64,000 nucleotides of DNA from Lytechinus pictus (taxonomy: Eukaryota; Echinodermata; Echinoidea; Temnopleuroida; Toxopneustidae): the NCBI RefSeq assembly GCF_037042905.1, contig NC_087262.1:23321001-23385000 (forward strand). Direction: 5' to 3'. Shown piece after piece: positions 23,945-36,000 of the stretch (position 1 is the stretch's first letter; every line of letters begins with the position of its first letter). The notes beneath the pieces were generated by a model. That model saw nothing but the letters and a program-made list of their open reading frames with translations, made no database searches and was not told the origin of the DNA. Made by a program: the position numbers and the translations under genes.

Positions 23945-24645
23945 TGTGTGTGTGAGTGTGCTTGTGTTTAATTATAGGAGAGGGTGTGTGTGTGTGTGTC
24001 GGCGAGGTTACATTTGGATGCGCATGCTGTGGATTCATGTGATGATATAGTAATCTTCAGAGAAGTTAATGAATACGTATATATTTTTTTTATTCATATG
24101 CGATATTATTGTCTATCGTATTTTTTTTCTTTAAAGTAAGCAAACAATGTTTTGATTAAAACGATTTGAATAAAATGGTTTAGGCCTGCCCTAATTGCCC
24201 CTATAAAGAGGTAATCTTTATCTGAATACATACACTCACACAATTCAAACATACTACCACGTAACTAAATACACGGATTCACAAACGCACGTGCACACTG
24301 ACACCCACACACCCATTCTCCCTTCCTCACTCTCATGTGTACACCCATACCCAAGTATAATGGTCACATACACAAATTCACACAGACACACACACTTAGC
24401 CAAACCATGCAATCCTCAATTATGAGTCCTTCTTTAAATTACATTACACCAATTTCCGACTGCCTAAGAGCGTAATAATGGAGATCCCTCTTGATATTCC
24501 CATCAATTTCGTTAAGAAATATCTAAATTCATCAACAAAAATATCCAACTCCAATTTACAATTTCTTGAATGAAGCAAAATATATAACTTATCAAGTAAG
24601 AGTGTGAATGTCACTCTTTATTCTATCACAATTGTATATTTAAGA
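23945..24645. repeat. (TG)n, then a CA-rich stretch
   Basis: TG runs at 23941-24000 and a CA-rich, poorly ordered stretch at 24220-24405 (ACACACACAC and variants). No gene. Confidence 0.6.
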
Positions 24646-25110
24646 ACCATCATGAATAATACGAGCTGATTTTATGATAAGAATGGTCGGATGTTTATCA
24701 TCAGACCTTTACACTTTATTTTGCTAACGCGATTGTATTATAATGCATTGCACGACTGTGTCTGAAAACACCATTGTTCCCTTGGACATAAAGTTGATTT
24801 ATCTTCATAGGTTTGTTAAGATGAACTTTCCATCATATCCAGAATCGTATAAAATAACAAAATGTGTGAAGACAAGTTCATGGCATACAAATATCAAATA
24901 TTCAAAAGAAAACAACATGATTAAAATGAGCTAGTTTTGTGATAACGATGGATGCAGTAAATTCATATTTGCTAACGCAATTGCATTGTAGTGCATTACA
25001 CACTTATAGTTAAATTTACCGATGATCCCTTGGAAATATTATTTTTCATTACATTTTTCTTAATATCATAAACCTTCCATCATATCCAAGATAAAATGCC
25101 GTTTTAAGAA
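24646..25110. repeat. Diverged tandem duplication, about 260-bp unit
   Basis: The order ATGAT...GAGCT(G/A).TTT(A/T).TGATAA, TTTGCTAACGC.ATTG.ATT, GTGCATT, CCCTTGGA, CTTCCATCATATCCA occurs twice, at about 24650-24850 and 24915-25095. Mismatches and small gaps show it is old. Function unknown. Confidence 0.5.
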
Positions 25111-25255
25111 GGCGTTAGAATTTGAATGTGATATTAATGTTCCTTACATTAAATCAGAACACTACATACACTTTTAACATTAAAGGAATTCGGAGGTTGT
25201 TAACGCAGTTCAGGCCTATATCATCATCAGGAGAATTCCGATCTTACGTCCTATC

Positions 25256-25509
25256 CTATCTCTCCTCGATAAGAATCTCGTAACTTTGCAGAACTCGCCC
25301 TGCAGCCGTCTCGGGGAGGAGCTTCAGGAGGCACTTCCCAGAGCATCCGGGAACTTTCCGAAAGGTATAGTTCTGCATGAGCCATGTGAAGATGAGGAAT
25401 AGATCGGCCTTAGCAACAGCTTCTCCAAGACAACTACGACGACCGGTGCCGAAGGGTTGAAAGCTCGATGGATGTTGACGAGTTGTCCCGCTCTCATCCA
25501 GGAAGTGCT
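25256..25509 (-). CDS. P450 exon 9: heme-binding loop and C-terminus
   Basis: 254 bp including the stop. Carries FLDESGT, FQPFGTGRRSCLG (Cys459 thiolate ligand) and the L-helix, ending ILIEER. Acceptor GTCATTTGTAG. Confidence 0.95.
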
Positions 25510-28500
25510 CTACAAATGACATGATAAATATCAAAGAGGGGCGGGCGTTCAACATTCTGCTTTAATTAATACTTGAAACACTCAGTTATAAAGTAATGGC
25601 AAATACTATTCTTATATTAAGTTTGAATTATCTTGTGACGCTTTTTCTTCAACATTTTGGAGGGAATAAAACCAGTTAAAGACCTACAATCCACTGAGCA
25701 AACAAGTTGCTTATACATTGAAACATATACATAATTCATTTAATACACCCTCTCATACTGGGTCCCCATTCACAACAATGATACAATTAATTATGATAGA
25801 ATAATTCTAATTGGTTCCTGGTAAATGTTCTAAACAAACTGCAGATATTACAACGATCTTGATTGGCCATCGCCAGTAATTTTAGAAATTGATTGTAAAC
25901 ATTTGTGCTACCACGGTTACTTATTCTGATTGGGTCTGGTGGAAGTGGTGGAGGTGAAAGAGCTGATATAGCGTATTACGCAGACGCTTTCTACAACGCA
26001 CAAATTCCTTTGAAAATGCTAGTCAAATCAAAATGGACAGCTGAGAGGTTTTGGTCGAAAGTCCAAAGTCAGCAGATCGTCCGACGATTCGGACCGGGTG
26101 AAAAGCTGCAAATATGTCGTTTGTCCATAGTTCAGAACGACAATGCAGTTTTAATTCACTATTCTTCGACAAAGGCTGTTTTTTCATTAAAGGGCTTTTG
26201 ACAATAGATTCCCGGCGTTACAGAAAACGTCTGCGTAGTGATTGCAAAAATTCCCTTACGTCACAGTCACGCCAACGAAACTGAAATAACGTAATAGCTT
26301 GTCAGTCTGGAGTAGGTTTTTAGTGTGCTAGTGGGACCATAGCACCAGAAAAGAGTATTAGACTTACCTGGTAGAAATGAATAAGGGTCTTTCCATTCCC
26401 TTTCATCGAAGTGCATCGAGTATTGGTTTAGAAGAATGATCGTGTCCTTTGGTATAAGAAAGCCACCTTTTGAGAGGGAAGGAAAATGAATTTAAAGTCA
26501 AGTTTTGTCTTTAATTTCAAAGCTCATTTCCGTCAATCAAAATATTTGATATTATCTACGTTCATGTCTGACCCCTTGAAAACATTAGTACATAAGAAAT
26601 AACAATATTTGAAAAGTTGTAAAGTTGTAATTATAGCTATATATTCATGGTTAAGCTATTTGGTTGATTATCAAATTTTTAGCGATTTTAAGATGTCTCT
26701 AGACAAATTATCGATTGCATACGTATATTATCATGAATGTGTAAAGTAAACACTTAATATCTTATCTATGCCAGTCTCTGACTTGTCGACATCAAAAGCA
26801 AATCAATTAAACAACAAATCCTACTTGACATATAAAATCTGATTAACTTTGATACCAAAAATTAATTCGTGTCAAGTAAGAATTACACAAGTATGCCTTG
26901 TGAAAAAGCCGCGAATAATGACAAACACTTTGATCCCGATATCCTATAGTTATTCCTAGTGTAACATAAAGTTCGTTCTACTTTGATTATCTTGATCAAA
27001 CACATTGCGTGGCGCTACGGGGGGGGGGGGGGGGGGGGCAGGGATTGTTCTTTCACGAAGTGACAAAAAGAATATACAATGAAAAAAATGAAGTAAAATC
27101 TTAATGAAGAAAGAAGAAATAAGAGTATATAAACAGATAATAATGCTAAAGACAGTGTCTCTTTAAATGCATTTAAACACAAACTCAACTTCTCCTGCTT
27201 CATTCTTGTCATTCTTCGTAACTGAAGTGACATTTCATATTTTCCCAACTTCTTCTATATTCAGATTACCTTAATATATTTTTACATGTTTTTCTTTGTT
27301 CTTTTGTTTTTTTACAATTACCTTTTTATAGTCCGGTTATATCATAGTTTAGTTTACTCCATGCTGCTGTATATCAATTTTAGTTATTTCACCATATTTC
27401 ACGCAATATTGGTGTTATCAACAAAGTTAAGTTTTTTTTCCCACTTCCTCCCTAAAAATGCTTTATTCAACATTAATTTTACCATACTTAAATTATGGAG
27501 CAATTGTTTGGGGAAATACACACTCAACCTATACCTTGATAGAATATTATTTTTACAAAAGAAGGCATTGCGTGTTATTTTCAACTTGTCCTGGAGATCT
27601 CACACAGATGAGTTGTTTTTTAACAATAACATTCTAACAATAAAAACACTGTACCAATATAACTTAGGTTAATTCATGTATCAGTTAAACATTAATATGT
27701 TACCACTCATATTTAATTCTTCATTTAACAAAAACAAAACTCTTCACAAATATCCCACACATCAATCAGATGAATTCCATTTACCACTACCCGGACCATC
27801 CTTGCAAAATCATTTTTTACTTTTGAAGGCCCTAGACTCTGGGGAACTATTAATAAAAACATCAAAGAATCACCAAGCCTTAATTTTTTCAAATATAAGT
27901 TCAAAACATTTCTCCAAGATAACCATTGAATTTAACTCTTCATCACTCAAACTCTTGTATTTTTTTAAAATCAAACATGATTATCATGTCACGTACGCTT
28001 TTCCATCTCTTTCGTTTTCCTGTTGATCAGCGAGGTCCGTCTGTGAGTGCTGGGGCTGGATTCTGGAGACCTTTAATCTATCTTTTTCTTATTTCCTTTT
28101 CTATTTTAATTTCCCCTATTTTCCTTTTAATTTAACTGGTTCATGCTCAAGTTGTTATTTTGATTTTTATATGCTATGCACATAACAGGGATATTTATTA
28201 GGAGGCTGCACTCTACAAGCTCCGCTTTTTAGCAGCCTCCTCCATTTCCAACCTGATATGTAATAATCTTGAATATAATTTTTGTACAGGGATACTTGAA
28301 ATATGTTTTGTTATTTATATGCTAAAATGTACAAAATAAACTGTAATTGTTGAAAATGGAAATAAACGAAATGAAATGAAATATCAAACTGGTATGGTAA
28401 GCCCCTCCCAAAAATGATAACCTCCTCTCCCTTTCCTGCTATGTTATCGTGTGTTTTTCTGTGAAATACCGTGTACCTCAGTCTGAATTTCACATTTGTT

Positions 28501-30053
28501 CGTTCCTTCCTCTTTCTTCTTTCCTATCTACAAATAATATCAAATTATTTATTTTCCTTTGACAGCATTACTTTCAGTGGACCCCCTCATTCCCATATGC
28601 TCTTTCTTCTACCGCTTTGTTGAATGTTAATACGCTAATTTGTATCTAAATCACATTACTTTGTTTTATGTTTGAATGGAAATGAAATAAAGAGTTGAAC
28701 TAAAATCAATTGACTGAGTCGTGTAACCGTATATCCACCCCTGCAATTCGATTGGAGAATACAATAACCTAATATTTAGGTCGTCTTGTATGTCACCTTT
28801 TCAACGCACTGTTCCGCCGCCCTTGATCAAAGTGTCAACCGTGATATTTAGGACTGTGATTTCAACTGAAAATTATCATTGATAATGGTATTACCGGCCA
28901 TGAACACTCATATACGTTAGGTAGAAATCAAATAAAAATTATCTTAAAAAAAGAGAACATGCATGGTTGTTAAGTAAAAATATTGCTCCATATATATTAA
29001 AAGGCTCTTTTAGGGTAAATCTTAAATCGACGTTGTTTAAATCTTACGCAATATTTGTCTTGATTTCAGTGAATATCAGACACACATGATTTTGTTCTAT
29101 TTTAACCAATTAGCATGATTAGTGTATAAACCGTTAATCATGTTAATAGGGTGTGGTATAATGGAAATATGCATAAACAATGATGAAGGCATAATGTAAA
29201 TGATTGCATAATCATTGGTTGTAAAATAATATAATTTCAATATGCAATTTCGTGAATGGGAAAAAGTTACCGTCAATGCATCATCAATGCAGTTTACGAG
29301 TATGAAGTTGTATATCTTCATTTTAAAAGCAGACGCTTTTCTACTTCGTCTACCCCTTTGGTCAAATCCGTTGTATTGCGTAATCTTGTTACACCAAAGT
29401 GCGTTCCCTTCATTGCTAAACACAGATCACATAAGCAAATAATTAATATAAAGTAAGTTTACCAACAATTGGTCACGTTTTGTTAGCTTTGTTTGCTGCT
29501 TCTTCCAATATGTTATCATTGGACTTTGGAAGATGATATAACTTTTGACATGATAGACAATTATGTTGTGTTAATTGCTCATATGTCTTACTTAATACAA
29601 ATTACGTTATACGAGATTGAAAGGGTTTTTTAAGATGCTTTGTGCCAGTCTACATTCCTGCTGATTCAGGATTTACCAAAGAAAGAGGGACAATTTTTTA
29701 TCTGACAAGCTAAAAAAAATGGAAAAGAAGAAGAAGATGACGATGATTAAGAAGAAGGGCGGTAATGGTTTTCCTAGGAAAGGATTTCTGAAAAGCATTC
29801 AACAACAGAATCATAGGAAGGCCCTTGAAAAAGAACGGGTTTTTGTTGCCCCCTGCATTCCAAGCTTGTGCATTACCCTAGAGAAGCTTTATTAATTTAA
29901 TACACCTTGCATTGTATATATCTTTACAAGTATAGAATAAGGTGGTGAGCAATTCAGACAGATTTCGAAATGATATTATGAATAATAATGATAACGATAG
30001 CAATGACTATGATGCCTTGATGATGACGGTGATAATAACAATAATAACAGTAA

Positions 30054-30089
<36 letters not shown>

Positions 30090-33000
30090 CACTACGAGTA
30101 AAAATGATAATAATAATAATAATAATAATGATGATAATAATAGCAATACAAATATTGATGATAATAATAGATGATAATAATAAGGATAATAATAATAACA
30201 ATTGTAATAATATCAATGAAAAATATACTAAGAACAGTACATGTACTATAGAGATCATAATAATGATAATGAGATAATAAATACAATAATGATTGTTGAT
30301 TCATTATTGTCATAAACAAACAATGGTGTGTATGATATAATAATGATAATGGTATTGATTGGACAGTGATAATGAAACCTCTTCTCTGAGTAATATCATG
30401 TACTATAATTAATCTGCTTTCACAAAATCATGGTAATTGATTATATCATGGTCTTTTTAATACTCCTAATGTACTCACGGAACTCGGTATCCACCATAGT
30501 TGAATGGGGTACTCCGACAGGTCCTACGGTGCTATATCGTATCATTTCATACAGTGTGGCTTCCGTGTAAGGAAGCTTACCGCGATCGCCGATGACCGGG
30601 TAACGACCAGGCCCGATCTCGACGTCGATTTCATGTTGTATTTTAGCCTGGATATCAGGGTGCTCGGTCATCAGAGCGATTGCCCAATAAAGTCTTTGCA
30701 TCGATGTCTCTATTCCAGCTATAAAGGGAATGACAAAAAGAAAGTGACACATCCCATACAGTCTTATAAGCCTCTCCAATTCATTCCTGCTCTTTTATTT
30801 CATTCTTCTCAGTCATCTCTTTCTTCTTCTTGTACGTCGTTTTTCTCTTATTTTTCCTCTTCCTTCTCCTCGTCCTCTCCCTCTTCTTATTATTCTACTT
30901 CACGTACTTCATCGTCTTATCTCACTTCTCTCCTCTCTTCATCGTCCCCTTCTCTTCTATTTCGTTCCTTTTTCTATATTTCCCTTTTCCTATTTCTTTT
31001 ATCTGTTTAACGTTTACGTTTCTTCCCCTCTTTCTTCTTAAATTTTTTCTACCTCCTCCTATTTATGTTTATTTCTCATTCTTTCTCATATTTTTCTTCT
31101 TTCCTACCCCATTTCTTTCTTTTTTTTCACTTCGAAGGATCAAGCAACTTTTCCCGAAGGACCTTTTGTTTTTCAAAATCTCAGAGCTTTTTTTATCCAT
31201 GATAATATGTTTTACCTAAAAAGATATCGTTGACTGTTTGGGCTAAGTGGGTGTCGGACAAATTCTTTGATATTTCCCTGTCTTCATCGCTCTCCTTGGC
31301 TTTCATCTGGGCTAAAAGCATTAGGTCACAGAAATCCCGAGCATTATCTGAAAAAAAAATAGAAAGACACCGACTTCATTCATATAAAACTAACATTTTA
31401 AACGCTTACCAAGGAAACAACCAGTTTTTGAATTATTTTTTTTTTCAATGTTTTAATCAGAAATTGAGTAGGCCTTTTAAAAGAAATTTGTCTTTCACAA
31501 TATCCAAAGGATGAATGTGAGGAAAAGAAAAAAAATATAGCTTCTAATCATACAGCTCTTAACAAAATCAAAGGGTCCGATAATATTGACTAAATAGAAA
31601 TGACAGAAACAAAGTCGAAAATATCAAACGCAATAAAAACTAAAACTTTAAAATGATTAGTGTGATTATTACACTCAGTTTGTCATCGTAATACCTATAA
31701 GGTTGAATTTTTCTATACTATTGATTACAATGGCATAATGAGTAAAAAATGTTGAGGGGCCAGATATGGCGAATCGCGTTAAATTGTGAAAAGTTGCTAG
31801 CGAGCGAACCGAGCGATCAAAAGTTTTTAATTTTTTTATTACAAAAATCCAATTTTGTGATAGATTTGTCATAATATTCAGAAAATAATATCACATTTCA
31901 TCCTTCTCTCTTTTCTTTTCTGTCCTTTTCTATTTTTTTTTCTTGGTCGTGATTTTCGTTTTCTGGGGGTGGGGGGGGGGGGGGGGGAGGGGTTGGCTTT
32001 TGCCCCAAGCCCCTCCATCTGTACGTCTGTGATTAATTACAACTTGCTAGTCTTAACAGTGTATCTACCTTGATTTAAGGTCTCGCGATGACGCTGAAGC
32101 TGAGGCGACGTCCACTCCATGTACTTCTGCTTCATTTTCCGGATGTATCTGGCTCCACCAAATGACATGAACCTGGCCCAAGGGAAGTAGTCCGCAACCA
32201 GACCAAACCCGACCTTCTCAGCCAGCTCCTGAGACATATCAATATACTCCATCATCCGGGGATCACTGAAGTCATAACTATTGGAGTTATAACATTAATT
32301 ATAACATTAATTATGTTCACAAATGGAATCGTAACATAGCGATAGTATTGTAAAAACTTCGTATCGTTTACTCGTAGTCAACTACGATGCCATTAAAAAG
32401 TCGTAACTAAAGCCCCTTTCACAATTGACGTACGACCACTTGCGACCTTTTGGTCGTGCGACAGGCTGCAACAGGCATCAATCGCCAGTCATCTCATAAT
32501 ATCGCACAGAGGCTTTCACAGTTGCAACAGCTGTCGTACAACAAAAACAACCAGTAAAACCCGTTGCACGAGTAAGTCGCTTATGATCCTATTGTGCTCG
32601 TGCGATCACATGCGAGTGTTGCACGAGGGATTGCGAGGGGAACGGTCGCACACAACGGTAGTGCAATGTTGTAAGCCGTTGCGATCGGTCTTGCAACAGT
32701 CTTATGGCACATCATATTATCGCACCCAGTCGCAAGACAGGTCTCTGTACATGTAGGTCGCTAGCACATGTGCAAGTGTTGTACGACCTCCAGTCGAGTA
32801 AATGCGACTACTTAGTTGTGCCACCTCTCGCACCAAGTCGTGAAACGTTGAACAACACTCCCACGATGATCGCCCGACCGATGGTACGACCCCGGATACG
32901 AGCTGATGCGAGTGAATCGGTCGTATTTGATCGCGTTCGGATTTTGAACATGTTCAAAGTTCAGATGTGACCAGTCACGACCACCTCGAGTTCGTGCGAC

Positions 33001-36000
33001 CGTCTACAACGAATGCGAGTGCTCGCAAGTCACCAAGAGATCGATCGTGCAACAGCAGAAAAAAACTGTTGCAGGCGGTCGTAAACTGGTCGGATGTCAA
33101 TTGTGAAAGGGGCTGTACGGTCGCATACATGCGAATGCAACGGTAGTGGAATGTTGTAAGCCGTAATTTCGATCGGTCTTGCAACAGTCTTATATTATCG
33201 CAACCAGTCGCAAGACTGGTCTCTGTAGGTATCTAGCGCATGTGCAAGTGTTGTACGACCTCCAGTCGACTAAATGCGACTATACGTAGTTGTGTCACCT
33301 CTCGCACCAAGTCGTACAACGTTGAACAACACTCACACGATAATCGCCCGACCGATGGTGCGACCTGATGCGAGTAAATCAATCGTATTTGATCGCGTTT
33401 GGATTTTGAACATGTTCAGATTCAGATGCGACCAGTCACGACCACCTCCGACCACCTCAAATTCGTGCGTTCGTCTAAAACCACTGCGAGTGCTCGCAAG
33501 ACACCAAGAGATCGATCGTGCAACAACAAGAAAAAACTGTTGCAGGCGGTCGTAAACAGGTCGTACGTCAATTGTGAAAGGGGCTTAATGCACCACTAAC
33601 ACCCCATTTCCCTGCTAATCTTACGACCTCCCTACGGTCGGGTAAGGCGATCGTACGATTTTCGTAGGGATTAACGATCATCGTAGGGTCTACGATTTTG
33701 CTTAACATAAACACACAATTTCCCTGCTATTCTTACGACCTCCCTACGGTCGGATAAGGCGATCGTACGATTTTCGTAGGGATTAACGATCATCGTAGGG
33801 TCTACGATTTTGCTTAACATAAACACCCCATTTCCCTGCTAATCGTACGACCTCCCTACGGTCGGGTAAGGCGATCGTACGATTTTCGTAGGGATTAACG
33901 ATCATCGTAGGGTCTACGATTTTGCTTAACATAAAATCGTAGACAGTAGCCACATACGGTGTCCTGCAAAAATCGTACACCACTCCAACGTATGACGACC
34001 GTTGCTAATGGAAACGAGGCATACGGGATGATGGATATTATAATGATGATATTAGCTGTGGTGATAATCACTGAAAATGAAAAAATGAAAATCCATATTT
34101 TATTGTTCAAAATAGAAATCTGAGAATATTTTTAATCATTTTCCCAAGCTGATCGCTGACCCGGCAGCCACTGTGCAGCGCCAGATCGACGAAGCTCTAT
34201 TCCTTAAATGTTGAACGCCAAACAGGGTAGCAACAACTCCCATCTTCAGTTTTTACGTCTTCTGGTCTTATACAGCCAGGGTTTGAACTCCCAAATACCC
34301 GGTTGTTAGACGGACGCTCTACCAACTGAGCCAACACAAGTCATGTATGTTGACCTGAATAGCCATTGCGATTATAAAGATGACGAAATGAAGTTGGTTA
34401 TACTAACGACAATGACGATGGAAATAACGGCGACGTTGGTGACAATTAAAATATCGCCTGCATCGGATCATAAATATTAATTTGGTAAACGTTTGAAAAT
34501 GTCAACGCTGGCCAAAATGGCAAAGACAATACAGCCAATTCCATTTTTTTAGTCGGCTTGTGAAATAAAGATGAAATGAAATGACGAAGATGATGATCAG
34601 GCGACGATGGCAATAATGATGAGGATGATGATAACGTACCTTTCATTGAAGCACATTTTGGAGAACATATTGTAAAGGGTTAGGGTGATCATTAGCTTTG
34701 GATCGAATGGCTTCCCACTGTTCTCTTTCAACATTTGTTGTACTTGAGGAAAGACACCGTGGACCAAACTATCTAACTTCCGTCCTGTAGCAAATTGTCT
34801 AGAAAGAGTTTTGATAGAAAGAAGGAGGGACATATGGAGAGATAGAGAGGGAGAGAGAGAGAGGGGGTGGGAGAAATAAAGGGACAACAAGTGAGAAGGG
34901 CTGCGTGTAAGAGTGTGTGTGTAGGGGGGGTCTTCGTCACTAATACTAAAAAGCTTGCTTTATATAGAAGAGGCGTGTGATCGTGTCTTTCTGACGGTCC
35001 ATGATGTACATGTACATGTAAATCTGCATCACACCCATCCCCTCCCAAACATTCATACTTAGTATCTGCCGAATCGGACATAGATTTTCAAACTTTATCT
35101 ATCCATCTATCCAAAAAAGCGGCAAGCAATGTACATTTTTGCGTCAGTCTTGAGCATTAGCGCCTCCGTCGGGTCAGGTTGGATTTTCTTAATAGGTATT
35201 CACAGTAGGCCTGCTACAGTATCTTATACATTTTGTAATATTTTTGTTAGTATGAGGATACTACCTATTTATCCGATCATTTGATATGTCTATCATTTCA
35301 ATTGCATCTCTTACCTGATAGCTGAATGGGCCAATTTTCGGTGTAGTTTCCAAGTTTCTGAGAAATTGCTGAAGACAATGTCTTTGAACCCATCAGAAGC
35401 AATTTCCGCTGTGAGAATAAAAAAATGGTCGAAGGTACAGGGGTATCAGAAAACATACATGGATAATCGAGTGTCATATATGCGAGGTGTTCCTCATGAA
35501 TATGGAGCAGGAACTCTGTTATTCATTATGTTCAGTGAAATCATTAATTCATTGGAAATACAACCTGACCTGACCTGAACTGTACTTTTTATTTGTTAAT
35601 ATATTAATATAGATTTATTCTTGTTAGCCAATTGTATAAGAGGAACTATGAAGAATCTGATAATCATTTTCACGTTTATGTTCCTTCTGTCTAATGAACT
35701 TAGACCTGGGTTTAAAAATTGTCACGTATTTTGAAGAGTTTCGTTTTTAATCTATAGATGATCCTCGAGATAAAGTTCAAAATCAGGAATACGTTTGTAG
35801 GCAATACTTATCATTTCCAGACGGTTTAATACAAACACAAAAAGTTGATTGAATAGAAAGGTAGGCCGATGCTCGATTCCATGATACTTAAAGTAAACTC
35901 TGAATTCCAAGGATATCAAATAAATCCAGATTAGTTGTGAATAGTGACCAGCCGAATATTAGATTAAGATTCAAACCATTAAGATTTAAACATAAAGCTA

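Noticed and set aside
25905-26201. 98-codon plus-strand frame starting MLPRLLILIGSGG
   Set aside because: It lies on a MITE inside a P450 intron; the related copy at 38372-38642 does not keep the frame.
29942-30277. Ile/Asn-rich and Ser/Ile-rich frames on both strands
   Set aside because: Translations of AAT/TAC simple repeats.
30504-31219. Overlapping Ser/Phe/Leu-rich plus-strand frames
   Set aside because: They run through the pyrimidine-rich intron tract and antisense to P450 exon 7.
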